Origin: Fomitopsis serialis
Lineage: Eukaryota; Basidiomycota; Agaricomycetes; Polyporales; Fomitopsidaceae
Assembly (NCBI RefSeq): GCF_022376445.1
Contig: NW_025955103.1
Coordinates: 43,497 to 107,496 of the forward strand
DNA length: 64,000 bases
Reading direction: 5' to 3'
Every line of letters begins with the position of its first letter. Position 1 is the stretch's first letter. This document shows positions 23,839-36,134 of this stretch, piece after piece. The position numbers were made by a program, and so were the translations under genes. The notes under the pieces were generated by a model. The model worked only from the letters and a program-made list of their open reading frames with translations. It was not told where the DNA came from and searched no databases.

Positions 23839-26800
23839 GGGGGAGCGGATGGACACTCGCAGAGCCGTCGACCGCGATCTAGATCCTGTCTCTCCGTCCC
23901 GGGCGCTTCCCCGCGCTCTTCGACGTCCGCCCGATCCCAGATCTTATCGATTTCCGAAGGCCATTTCCGGTGACGTGACGTGCCCTCGACGCGCACTCAC
24001 CGTCCTCGTCGCCTCTCGCCGCCGTCTTGGACGACCTCGGCGACGACGGACATCGCGCCACGCTGGGCCAACACGCCGCTGCCGGACCCCACGGGAGCAT
24101 CCCACGTCTCTGTATTCGGCGGTGAGTCGTGGGCCCCATGGAGCTGGCACCAACCCTTCCAGCGAGCCGTTTCCGCTCCCCTGCTCCTCTTTCCTCGAAC
24201 TCCTCCTCCGCTCATCCGGAACGCCAGGCGGACGCTCCCACCTACCACCCCCGGTGTGATGTGATGCCACTCGTATCTGTCCACCCTCTGCGGCACGGCA
24301 CCCACATCGACAGATGTACGCCACTTGTAGAGGTCGTTCTGTATGAGGAACGCTGGGCCCTCCCTCCCCCCTGGCCACACAGTCTGCACACCACTCCGAG
24401 TCGGACACGTATAGCCGCAGGGCCCCGCAGCGCGCACGGTTGCACAGCAGCCCATATCCGAACCCGCGGGTCGTCTCGCCCGCGGGCCGTCATCGATGCA
24501 GCGCCCGCCCCCCACAATGACGTCGCGCGAGGCCGCTGTAGGTACGCCAGTCGATCGCCATCACGCCGCGCGTCGACGTCCATACGTGCGGGACCGTATG
24601 TCCGTGCGGCGGAGGCAGTACGCCCCGGATCCGCACCCAGCCACCCATCCGGTCTCCAACCCGGCCACTCCATCCCGCGAATCTCGGACCCACAAGGAAC
24701 ACGCCGGCCGGTCTCTGTACATGTCGTGGTCGCCTGTCGATCGCGCCTTCGATTCCGAGTCGGGTCACTGTCACTGCGTCGCCCGTCCTACCTCCTCCCG
24801 GCAACACCGTGCCAGGGGCTCACACCGCCGGACCTCGCCCTTTCCGCCTTCTATGTCCGTGATTCGGGCTGCTGCCAAGTTACAGAGGCGAGGGTTCCAT
24901 TTCCGAGGCCGAAACGTGACAGCTGGGCCCGGGGATCGCGCCGTTCGAATCTGAATGACTATGCGGTTGGCGGGGGCATTCATTGCATCTCGGAAGCCGC
25001 ATCTCGTCCGTGCCGGCGACCGCCACTGTGCGGTGATGTCCACTCGGTGGCCTGGACACACGGGCGATCGCTCCGTCCTGAAGGGGCTACGTGCGATCGA
25101 AGCCTGCCCAGGAGGTCGGCGGTCACAAGTAACGAGCGGTCCCTTTCTGTGCGCGGGCGTGCACGGCAACCTCGTCTCGCTTCAGTCGGTTTGCGGTGCA
25201 TATCGGCTACCAGCAGGGTTGTCGTCTAGAAGCCATCCCTACGCGTTTGCCACTCCGCGCTGCTCTGGTCTGTCTGTGCTTTTCCGCGCGCTCTATATTA
25301 CAGTACTTTGCTTGATACCATATGCGACGCAAACCCCCAGGTCTCGCTCCTGGCTGACACGTTTGTCTGCTGCAGCCCACGGCCACCAGGCTCCCAGCTA
25401 TACACAGATGCCTCTGCTCGTCGACAACCACCGTCTCATCTGTCGCACCCAACGGTTCGCCCGCCTCAGTATACGGCACACCAGACTTGGGGGAGCCTCG
25501 TGTCGCGATCGGCCATGCAGTCGCGCGCGCGAGTCTATCACTCGCGAAGCCCCTGCTCGCTCGGCCCGGAAGGCTTACTTCCAGTCCTGTCATGGCGCGC
25601 GTGGTCAGCTGTCGCCCGTGCTTCTGAGGACGCCGCGTCGTGTCGTGTCGTGTCGTGCTTCTCAAGACGCTCCGTCGAGCTTCCCTTTTGGTACTCACGA
25701 CATCCACGTCCGGAACTGGACAACTGCGGAATGGAAGCTCAGCCTGTCAGAAGGGCGAGGCACGCGTGGCGGGTGACCCGTGCGACTCGGAGGGAGGGCG
25801 GAGGTGGACGGGAAGGTTTGAAGGCTCCCGGGAAAGGAAACACGTTTTCCGTATCTCGACATGCAGGACAGCGCTGACCGCCTCGCCAAGAATGCTAGAT
25901 CCGGGTGAACGCCTTCGCAGCTGTTGTCTGGGCCCAGTGCTGGAGGATGCCCCCCAGCCATCGCAGCCATTCGCGGACGAGCAGCCCCCGCTCTTCTAGA
26001 ATGAGCGTCCGCAAACGGACGTCCCCATTCCAACTCGCGACAAAACAAAGTTGGCACAGCACTCGCAGCACCCATCCAACGGCGATCCTCCATATCCGGC
26101 CCCGTTCTAGCGCACGAACGTCTCCCTGAGCGCTGGGATCATCCTAGCCGACTTTTCGCCATCACCCTCGTATTCACGCGTCCAGGCTCGAGGCACACAA
26201 CTCGCCTCGTGTGCAGAATATCGCGGCTGTACGTACGAGCCTATCACTGCGCCGTCCGCCTTCCAGCGCAGCACTACTGTCCCGGCCCGGCCCTCCCGCC
26301 TCTCCGTCGTCGTATGCCATGCCGGTGCACGATCGATCCTCCCAGCGGCTCCATGTTGCAGGTGAACTAAGAGGGGCCACGGTGCGAACCGTGCCCATAC
26401 GCGTACGCGCGGGTCCGGCGAGCGCCTCTCGTCCTCGTCCTTCTTCCAGCTAGCACTCGCACTGATAGAGCCTAGACGGACACGCGCGCGGCGTGCTGAG
26501 ATCCGGATAGGCTGGCCGAGGTGAGAGGCGACCCGCATCCTCGCACCCCGTTACGGCAGCACGTCTGACAGCTACGCCATTGCGTCTCCCGCTCGATACG
26601 CGGCCCAGGGCGGACCAGACGCTCTCGCCCGCCACGGAAAGTGCTCAATAGGTGAGAGCGCACACCGGCGCGGCAGACGATCCTCCCGTCCGAGCCACGG
26701 ACGATCGCACACGCGTCCACAGCCGTCGCGCGGACGGTCTCAGAGACTAGGAAAGGTGCACCGGGGTTCCACCGCTGGAGGACGTGAGTTCGTATGGATG

Positions 26801-28733
26801 GATGGGCGTACCCTCGACGCCTCGTGGCGGACCGCTGATAGGCTTGTTCGAGGAACCGTGACGGCGTTAACGACTTCTGAACTCGAGCGTGCGTGCCCGC
26901 GAGCTTGTTGGGCAGCAGGACGGCGCTCCGTGCCAGTCGGACTCGAGGTGCTTCCTCCCGGACCTGATCGATGATCCACGGGCGATGAAGTATTGGTGCG
27001 TATACCAAGCGCATACTTACTGTCGTTGTTTTCGCTGGTCAAGATGGGTCAGCAGGCAGAGGAGATACTCTATGCGCCTTGAGGATGTCATTCGCAACGG
27101 CCTCGACGCTTCTGTGAGTAGCGCGTGTCGTCGAACGTGATCCAGCCTGAGAAGGGCGCCGGGTCGAAGCAGCCTTTATCTCGTCAATGCCTAACGGATC
27201 CTGCCAGCATCCCGTAAGCAAAGCTCGATCCCTGTTTTCCATTGGGTCTGCTCCCTGTGACGATAGGCTTTCATCACTAATGACACGCGCGAAGTCGGCG
27301 TATAGGGTCGTGGTGATGCTCTAGTACGGAATCAATACAACGCCTATTTTCCGCTCGACCGACATTCTGCCCTATCCTCATCCCACCAGCAACGGTATGC
27401 CCAACGAGCCGGACCTGGTGCACCCGTCTCCCATGCTAATGTGACGACTCAAGGAAGAACCCGCCATACGCCGCCGTGGTGCGCCTTCTCACTTGCCACT
27501 TCAGTAGCGTGTACTGAACACGGCTCGTCAGGGTCCAGTGGTCTATATGCATATGTATCCCCGCAGCTGCGTGCCTAATCATCTGCCTCCATACCGCTGC
27601 TCCACGCCTACCTATCTCGCTCGTGGCCCCGGCGTCCGACGGTTCGAACTCGTCTTTCCCGCTCTCTTCCCGTCGGATCGACCCGAGCGCGCGGAAACTC
27701 TGAAGAGATGGCATCTCAATAAACCTGCCTGCGAGTCATCTGCCAATCTGCATTCTGCGGGCTGCTAATCTTGCTTCGAGATGCGGTTCAGACCCGTGCG
27801 GGCCTCTGGTCTCATTTTGATTTCCGAGCTGTCGGCGCACTGGCCCATATCTACTCGGGCTCGAGCAGGTTGCTCGCCTGTGAGCTGCAGTTTGGCGTGG
27901 CCGTCTCGTCTGCTTACTCAGGATCTGGTTCCGGTGTGTACGTTGGTTCTGTCCGGGTTGCCTCGACTGACTGGCAGCACAGTTCGCAGCCGTGAGAATG
28001 CGTCACCCACTCGTCTCAAATGGCTGCGAGCAGCAGTGCTAAACGCGCGAGTGCTCACGCCTCTGTCTTCCATGTAAGAAATGCATGCGTACTTGGCGCC
28101 ACGCATTGCGTGCAGGCATCCGTGGCGCCCACGCCAAATAGCCTATTGGGAATACCGGGTCCCGCAAGACACTCGAGTCCAGACGCGCATCCGAGCCTGT
28201 GTGGCACGAAGCGTCCGGTCCGCAGTGTCCCCCCGCACCCCCACAGAGACGCCCCGCCCCGGGTGCTCAAGCCCTTCTCGAAGGCTGCGTTACGTCTTCG
28301 GTGCGATTTGAAGGCACGTCCGAGTCTACTTCACGAAATGCATGCTTACAAGATCCGAGCCGAACGCGTGTCTACGCGCTAGGCGTCCGCCATGTCGTGT
28401 TCTGACTGTCAGGTGAAGGGTATCCGCTTGCGAATCGCAGTATGCGCACACCGGACAATGAAGCCGGCCAAGAGGCCTCCGACGACCAGCGCACGTGTCT
28501 GCTTAACCAGAGAAAAGCAGAGGGGATAGAATCGACGAGGCGTATGCTACATACATGCGAGCGACATTAACGACGTATCCCGACCGTAGCAGCAGCGCGA
28601 TTGGCTGCCACTCTATATCGTAACTGTGTACAGTAGACGTACATATGTATACTACTTACAAGCATCTGCGCCCGCACCCAAAAGGACAACAGCACCCACA
28701 CGGGGCTCTAAACCGAACGCGTCCTCGCAAGGA
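23839..28733. other. 4.9-kb gene-free stretch
   Basis: No recognisable gene. It includes long open frames (24129-25229, 366 codons; 24955-25776, 273 codons; 25308-25877). These overlap one another in different frames, have Arg/Pro/Ser-rich random composition and show no domain or spliceable partner. A short GTCGT microsatellite lies at about 25637-25660. Nothing tRNA-like was noticed. Confidence 0.4.
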
Positions 28734-31574
28734 CTAATCCCCGAGCCGCATACAGTAGTCGGGGTTGCCCGTCGGGTTCAGCCCCCAGTTCGGGAACGGG
28801 ACGGCCTTGCCCGACGCGCCGCCGACGGCGAACGAGTACACGAACACCATGATCTGCGTGCCGCCGTCGAGCGCGGCCGAGAGCAGGAAGTTGTACTTGC
28901 GGAACCAGCGCGGGCGGTACTTGCGCAGGTACCACTGCGAGAACACCGCGACCGCGAGCGACGTCATCCACGACGAGTTGATGCCCACCGACAGGTACCC
29001 GAGCTCCGCGATCACGACGGGCGTGAACACGAAGTTGAACCCCGCCTTGGGCCACAGCCGGTGCGCGATGTAGAACGGGATCGGCAGCGCGAGCCCCGCG
29101 ATCAGCATCCACGGGATGAACCCGTACCGCGCGCCCGGCGCGTACAGCGGCTTCGCGAGCGCGCCCCACGTGATCGCCGCCGAGTTGTACGACTGCACCT
29201 GCTGCCCGGACCACACGTTCGTGCCCTGCACGTCCAGCAGGATCTCGCGGTTCCCGGCGATGACGGACTTCATGATCACGTAGTTGAGGATGCCCCCGAC
29301 GATCCCGCCGATGGTCTGCATCAGGAACGTCACCCGCGGCGGGAGCTTCGTGTACTGCCCGAGCTTGAGGTCGCGCAGCATGTTCAGCGTCAGCTGGTAC
29401 GTCTGGTAGCCGTCTGGTCTGCGTGTCAGCCGTGAGAGCACGCCACTGCAGAGGGGCACTCACAGAGCGTGAAGAACATGTTCGCGACGGGCTTGCCCGG
29501 GATCATCGCACCGCCCACCATCTGGATCAAGAACTGCAAGCTCGGCTGGTACCCTACCGTCGCATAGAGCGTGCCCAAGATCGGCACGAACGCAGCCGAG
29601 AAGATGAGCGCGACGATGAAGCCCCACCAGGGGAGGCCCGAGTCCGCGGCGTAGCAGAGGCCGAGGCCCACTCCGAACGTGACGCAGAAGAGGGCCCCGA
29701 ACCACCAGAGGGGGGCCTCCTTGTAGACCTTCATCTTCTGATAGTGCACGTCCTGGCACTCATGCGTGCGCACGTTCCGCACGACCTCCCAGACGTCCTT
29801 GAAGTGCCAGATGAAGAAGTGCGTCACCGCGGCTGTGCGCGAACGGGGTTGTCAGACATCGCACGGCGCGGAGGGAGAGACGACACTCACTGCCGATGTA
29901 CGCCGTGCGCGAGAGCTGGTAAAGCGTCTGCGAGGCGGCGTAGTAGGGCAGGCCCTGCTCCTCGAGCAAGGTGTTGTTGAGCGTAAAATCGGCGTTCAGG
30001 ATCGACAGCTGATCGTACTCTGTGCCGTTCTGGTAGAACAGCAGCTGCGACAGGAACGGGAAATTCTGGGCGTGCCACACATTGCGCGCGTAGCAGGCGC
30101 AGAACGCAATGCTGCGTGCGGCAGTCAGTACGCGGGGGCGTGGAGAATCAGAGACACGAAAAGACTCACATGCAGACGACGACGCCAGAGTAGATCGAGA
30201 GCTGCGTCGCGAGAGGGGTGAACAGTGAGCCGATCGCGGAGCCGCCAGACCCGATGTAATTCCAGTCGAGCGAAAGGGCGAAGAGACCCAGGCCCTCATT
30301 CCCGGCAGCGCCGCCAAAGATGCGAGTGACCCAGGGGCTCTTCCGATCCGCCAGGCAGAAGATCGAGATACCCGTGAGCGTCCTACCGAGTCGCACGCGT
30401 CAGCACACCATCCGGGAGGAACGAGCGAGTTGTGGACGCACGGTGCGATGTACTCCGGGAACCACTCCCAGACGAAGATGGCAATGAGGACGCTCCAGAA
30501 GAAGACGCGGCGCTTCTTCTGGAGGAAGGCGCCCTGGCCGCGGTGCATGGCATCAAAGAGCTGGACCTGGGGCATGAGGAACGGATAGACGGCCCATGTC
30601 GGGTAGACTAGGTAGTCTCGCGCGAGTCCCGTCAGACCGTATCCGATCAGCTGGGACGTGATCAACCTGTGTCGGGTGACCCGTCAGCATCGCCATGAGA
30701 GGAAGCAGAGGAGACGAAGACATACGTGAAGATGCCGATGGCGGGGCCGACCGAGACGTTATAGTAGAGGTCTTGGGCGGCAAAGACGGAGATAGCGATG
30801 GCCTGGTCCGAGGCGGTGGTCTGGCGTGGGGGTCAGCAGGCGCGTCTGCGATGGCGCATGGCATGAAACCACGCGTGAGCACTCACCGACATGATGCTGA
30901 TGGCGACGTGCTCCTTGATATCTACGACAGCGATACGGGACACGTGAGTAGCAGTGGATGGGATAGGGCAAAAGACGCACTGAAGCCTCCGGGGTTGATG
31001 AAGCGCCAGAAGCGATTGTCGGGGGTGCGCATCTTGTCGATGGCGTGGTTGGGCCCGGGGAGTACGGCCTCGAGCCCGCGACCGAGGATGAAGGCGAGAA
31101 CCTGGAGGAAGAGACCGGATACCTGGACGGTCTGGGGACGGAAGTACTGTTGCGCGGTCGTCAAGGCTCATTACATGAGACTGCTTGAGAAAAGGTAACG
31201 TACGAAGAGTTCGCCGAGGACAGCGGCGAAGCAGGCAAGGCCGAGACCGAGGAACCAGGTGCGGAAGGTCAGGATGGGCAAGGTGGGATCATCGTCGAGA
31301 GAGACAAGACGGAGGGCATAGTCCTCCCCTGTCTCGATGGGACGCTCCTTGCCGGACTCGTCGAGGTCGATTGCACGGACGTCCTCCGATACCTGGTGCA
31401 CAGTCAACGGTGCATACGGTAGCAGAAAATCATGATACGCACATCACCAACGGCGTTGGGGTCGACATCCACGCCGGCATCGAGGACGGGAAGGTCGAGA
31501 GGACCCTTCTCGTTGGCGATGGACTTCTCGTCGGACATAGAGGAGTCGGACAGCTTGCGCTCGACTGTGGCCAT
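28734..31574 (-). CDS. Oligopeptide transporter, OPT family
   Basis: Proton-coupled small-peptide importer of the plasma membrane. Ten exons (minus order) join exactly: 31443-31574, 31204-31392, 30981-31146, 30887-30921, 30726-30820, 30442-30666, 30170-30382, 29891-30111, 29464-29832 and 28734-29413, giving about 774 aa. The introns are 50-66 nt. After a hydrophilic N-terminus the OPT blocks follow in order: FINPGGFNIKEHVAIS (NPG motif), YYNVSVGPAIGI, YPTWAVYPFLMPQVQLFDAMH, LFALSLDWNYIGSGG, FTLYGYQTYQLTLNM, GTNVWSGQQVQSYNS and NPDYCMRLGD at the C-terminus. The length fits fungal OPTs. Substrate (peptides or glutathione) cannot be told from sequence. Confidence 0.95.
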
Positions 31575-31672
31575 GTTGGATCACGACCCAACCAGGGTGG
31601 CGGGGGATGATGGCGACGAGGGCGTCGAGAGAAGAGCCGGGTTCCTCGGCGCACGATAACATGACCTGCGAG

Positions 31673-31680
31673 CTTATAAG
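31673..31680 (-). promoter_or_regulatory. TATA-like box of the OPT gene
   Basis: CTTATAAG, about 100 bp upstream of the ATG at 31574 and at a similar distance as in the phosphatase gene. Confidence 0.45.
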
Positions 31681-34636
31681 GATGAGAAGCGAGCGGGGTA
31701 AGACTGGGCAGATGTGGCCAAGGCACGGCGAAAATGAGGCAAGTCGACATGATAACTCCAGGAACCAGCGGGCCACATGGAGCAGGGGAGGAGGACGAGG
31801 AGCGCACCTCTGCTATCAGCCAGACGCCCATGCGCCCATATGCTTCCCTCGTCCCAAGCCAGATCCGATCGTCGCTGGTGGCGGCCCGCTCCCTGGCCCG
31901 CCTCCGCCACCCGCTCCTCGATCTCTTCCTCAACTTTGCAAACGACCCGCCCGCGCCGCACGACCCTACTCGCGGCTGGCTCCCAAACAACGATTTTCTG
32001 TGCCCCGGGGACGTACGGACTGGCGGTCACTGTCACCCGATGTCTGGACACCTTTCAAACCTTGCTATCTTACCGCCTCGAATGCATAGCAAGGCGGGAG
32101 TAAAGTCTGCACAGGATCCAGGCACTTACCATCCATTCACGTCCTTGGCTCAGGAGAAGACGTGTGCCTAGCATTGCGGCAAGCATTGCGTCGTGCTCTG
32201 CCAGCATACCAGAACGCCGGCATCTTGTAACTTGTTGACGAAGGCTATCGTGTGCACAGGCACCGAACGCTTAATGAACACCGGGAATTGGCGGGTGTAA
32301 GTACCTTGGTCGTTTGCCGCACCGTCGGTCCCGGTGCCTCCAGAGGCCTTGGGTCTCGGTACTACACTCCAGCCCACCGTTCAGCCTAGTCCCACTGACT
32401 GGGTCGCTATTCTTGCGTTCCGTGTGCCTTTACCATTAGCCCGACGCCGGACCCATGCCGTCGAGCGTCCACGAGTGTATACGCATCCACTGTCAGAGGC
32501 GGCAACCCGTCCCCGCAAAATCCACCTTACGCGTCTGTGGGGCAGGATGTCGTGCTCTCGATACAGACCTGCGTCGTCATCCTCGCGCTGCATACCCAAT
32601 TGTGCTCCGAATCCCGCACGGCCCCATGCCCGTCGACTCCTCTAGTATGTAAGCCATAACATTCTGTCCGCTCCGTCAGGTCGGATCTCTTCCAGATGTT
32701 CCTGTTGAGCCCCATGGGGACATTGCGCCCACCTTTCAATGCGAAGTGCTGCAAGTTCCATGCGTGTCTGGTCCTCGTACTAACCTCGAAAAATTGACGG
32801 AGATGCCTTGGTCTCCCTTCTCTCATGTTAGACCCCAGCTCTCAGTCAACAAGCTTGGAGCAGCAATCGCGCGCAAGTGTGCCCCCTCAACCGCCTCAAC
32901 GCTCCCCAGGGTGAGGCCATCGTGGCACATACCGATGGAAAACCTACCTCTCGCCACGAGATGAAGTCAACCCAACGGGCCGTCGAGGCACATTTCTTCC
33001 AGATTCGCGAGCGAAGGCTATATACTCTAGCATCGCACCCCCAACTCGGTACGTCTCCATGCCGCTCGTATGTCCTGAGCGCTGAGCGACGACGTCAGCT
33101 GTGCCGGCGAGTTGCTCAGAATTGCGACGCTGACTCGCAGGAAACGAATGTGTCAGCCACATGGGCATGCCAAGCTGCGGTGTAGCTACATTTCTCGCCA
33201 GAGCCAGAGGCCAGGCGTCTTGACGTGTGGACTTTAAGTTGTCCGCAACGGTCAATCACCGAGGCGGCCCAAAGATTGGGACGCATGTCGAAGAACCCAA
33301 ACTCCACATTGACCTTACGCCGCATAGCAGGCGGTCGTTGAGCCAATATTAGACGGAGGACTGTCGCGTCGAAGGGCGGTGCACCGTAGAGTCGCTGGGT
33401 ATACCAATGTAGAAAAAAATGCTCACTACATTCCGAATACGACTGAATGTGTTCTTCGGACTACGCTGCTAACTTGACTTGAGATCTTGAGACCCGCGAA
33501 GGGGAAAGACTCAATAGCAGAGACGGGCGACGCGGCGGTTCATAAGTACGTACACACGATAGAAGAGTGTTGCCCACGTGGAGACGAGCGTTGGGCGGAA
33601 GCGAGATCGACGGCATCTTTCGAGACCCCCAACACGAGCGATGTGGTGCTCCCGCGCCCCGAGGAACCGACCCGGAAAGGGGGCACCACGCCCGCAAATG
33701 TTCAACGATGTGGTTGACCAGTGACAGAGCGACGGTCGCCAGCAAGTAATGAATTGGTCCCGCTTGTGGAGCGAGGTTCAGTTCAGCGTCATATGAAGGC
33801 GGTACACTGCGATCGAGTACGTGCCAGATTCATGCGACGCTGCCCATGCTTATATATAAGCGGACCGGCTGGGACGCTATGTCGTCAACTTAGGTCAGGA
33901 AAAGAAACATAACGCCGACCGAAATGTTTGTTTCCTGTGATACAGTTCGAAAGATGATTTCTCCCGGAGTGGGCAGGTAGCGAACGCAAATGATACCGCC
34001 TGCAAGGCTTCAGCCTCTCCCCGAGGCCATGCGCACGCCTGCCGTTTGAAGCCGGAAGTTGAAGGGGATTGAACGGACGTCAGTCATGATTTCACATACA
34101 CGCCCCACCAGCTCATTTGTAAGTTCAAATGTTCACATTCGGGAGATAAATGTGGACTCACAGATGCCTTCGAAGGTCTGAATTCATGTTCCCGCGCTAA
34201 TTTGGTAATGACGCCGGGCATGGGCTGCACGAGAACTGCGCACACATGAGAAGGACCTGCAGAACCACTGATACAGATATGAGCCGGGGGACGTCGACAT
34301 GTCCTGACAAGTTCGCGCCCGTATGATCTGCGTACCTTCCAAGAGTAGCCAGCCTCAACACTATCCAGTACTACTGGTATGTCGGAGAGCGCTCTCAGAG
34401 AACGTCATCCGGAACGGAGTGTGAGCAATGCACGAGAGAATTTATGCCGGCGCGTCTGCTCGGGGCTGTCAAAAATTGCCTGCATACCTGACACGGCCGA
34501 CGGTCATGCTCACGCTGCGAATACCCAGATTGCGAGGCACGAGCTGTTAAGTAGGGCCTGCGCGTCCGCGTTTCAGATGTGTTGGTGAGAGGATGAATTG
34601 CCCGGAGAGACGAGTTACCTATCATATATCAATGCT
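31681..34636. other. 3-kb gene-free stretch
   Basis: No recognisable gene. Frames at 31607-32171, 32944-33255 and 33461-33745 overlap on both strands without motifs. The region near 31690-31990 probably contains the OPT promoter. Confidence 0.4.
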
Positions 34637-35150
34637 GGTGAGGCGAGCCTGCTCACCTGAACCAGCTCTTGAGTACGTGCGACGTCTTCAGGGGATGCCT
34701 CACCCACTCTCGAAAGGGAACGCTGCTTGCCAAATTCGCGTCACTTGCGATTCGCAGTCTATACATAGTAATAACTGCCCTTTTCGGACGAGCCAGCACC
34801 ACTCGCGGACCCACAAAATGCACGGCGCAGCCACAATCGTCGGGCATTTGGCACAGTTGGTAGCGCGTACGCTTCGCATGTCCGATACGTCAGTGGTAAA
34901 GTTGCGTAAGGTCCAGGGTTCGACTCCCTGAGTGTCCATCGATGGCCGTGGGCCGTGCTTTTTGTCGCGTAATCTGATCACGAACACTAACCTTCCGCGC
35001 GGTCGACTGGAATGCTGTATGAACAACCGGCTCTCAGTTTGCACGATGGAATGGGACGTGGGGGATGTCGCCACGGATGGGACTCCTGCTGCGATTCGGG
35101 CGGCGCAGACGCATAAGCCTACCGCGAGCTCGAGTTAAGCTGGAGGTATT
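34637..35150 (+). repeat. Diverged inverted duplicate, copy A (with split tRNA-Ala)
   Basis: Partner of 20225-20815 in opposite orientation. It has the same order of blocks: GCGAGCCTGCTCACCTG, a short conserved frame, tRNA-Ala, TTTTTGTCGCGTAATCTGATCA-like block, TTCGGGCGGCGCAGACGC, and TTAAGCTGGAGG. Divergence is greatest between the blocks and least in the tRNA. Confidence 0.8.
34842..34938 (+). tRNA. tRNA-Ala(CGC) with 24-nt intron
   Basis: Acceptor 34842-34848 pairs with 34931-34937, including G3:U70. The D arm is at 34851-34866 with the same A-C mismatch as the other copy. The anticodon stem is TACGC (34868-34872)/GCGTA (34904-34908) with anticodon CGC at 34875-34877. A 24-nt intron spans 34879-34902. 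The T arm is CAGGG-TTCGACT-CCCTG (34914-34930). Mature length would be 73 nt before CCA. The introns of the two copies differ more than the exons. Confidence 0.87.
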
Positions 35151-35924
35151 GTAGCTTATCGTGACGGCGCGTGCAACGGGATCGTCACAATCGTCGCGAC
35201 CTGTTGTATGGAGGGGATATCTATGAGCTTGTGATAAGCCAGCTCACAGAACACAGAAGGCGAAGGGGTGTAAGAGAGTATCAAGGACCTCGACGTCGAT
35301 GATAGACTCACCGACTTCGTCCAGGATCCAGATGCTCACATTGCGAATGTGAGGTAGCTTCTTGGGTATCCGAGATCCGCGGGAGCTCGTGTCATATTCT
35401 GGCATGGTTAGTCGACTTGTCGCGGGTCGGCAACGGTTATGATCGACGTTGATGACAGTGCCTTGCCAAAGCTAGCCCTAGTAGCCAGAGCACGACGGCC
35501 TTGGAAGCGGAAGTAAGCGTCGCGTCCTCGGCCTCGTTGTGTGCGTGCCGGTACGGTGCAAGCAAAGCGGCCTGCTCAGGCTCGCGTTCGACGCGTCTGT
35601 GGCCCGGGGGTACTGTAGCATGTCACATTTACGGTGAGATTTGGTTATGCAAAGCTGTCTCGCTACCATTCGGATAACGACGAGATTCTTCGGCAAGCCA
35701 GTGGGCCATGTCATTGCAGTGTGACTGGTAAAATTGACCTCGGCTGATCATGATTCGACTACGCGATAACACGTGAAGCGAACACAGCGGGCGACGGTCG
35801 ATTATGTTCCTCTGCATGGGCGTGTCGACTGCCACTGCCTTCAGGCTCAGCGACGCCACGTCCCAGCCTGTCAGCTTACTGTATCAGCTTGCACCAGGGC
35901 CGTCACACAGATGGGTCGACGTAC
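35151..35924. other. Gene-free stretch with one short open frame
   Basis: No recognised gene. On the minus strand a frame of about 53 codons from an ATG near 35405 (MPEYDTSSRGSRIPKKLP, then NVSIWILDEVGE) looks protein-like. It has no partner exon and is too short to name. Confidence 0.35.
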
Positions 35925-36134
35925 TCAGTGTGCCGCGTTCATGTGACGCATGTACGCATCTTCTCTTCCAAAAGACAGTCCACAGACGTTGCAGACCCAA
36001 TCCGTGGTTGGCGTCTGATCACACGCTATTCGCACTGTTGGATGACAGTGGGCGTAGCACCCTGTCTCCGGGTCTGCGTGAGCGCCAAAGCCGCTTTGAA
36101 CGGCCGAGGTACACTCTGTTCTTCTGTACAACAA
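35925..36134 (-). CDS. C2H2 zinc-finger C-terminal fragment
   Basis: The frame ends with a single C2H2 finger, WVCNVCGLSFGREDAYMRH followed by MNAAH (C-x2-C-x12-H-x4-H), just before the stop. This suggests the 3' end of a small DNA-binding protein or a remnant of one. Candidate upstream exons on the same strand are a frame at 36177-36359 and a well-composed stretch at about 36405-36541 reading VRNTVDKMYKKADISWLELH then PRDRGGKIVR. No continuous splice model was found, so the gene may be eroded. The finger itself is clear; the function is not. Confidence 0.4.
   Translation of the reverse strand: MLYRRTECTSAVQSGFGAHADPETGCYAHCHPTVRIACDQTPTTDWVCNVCGLSFGREDAYMRHMNAAH

Noticed and set aside
24129..25776. 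Long open frames of 366 and 273 codons
   Set aside because: They overlap in different frames, have Arg/Pro/Ser-rich random composition and no domain. GC-rich DNA easily gives such frames.
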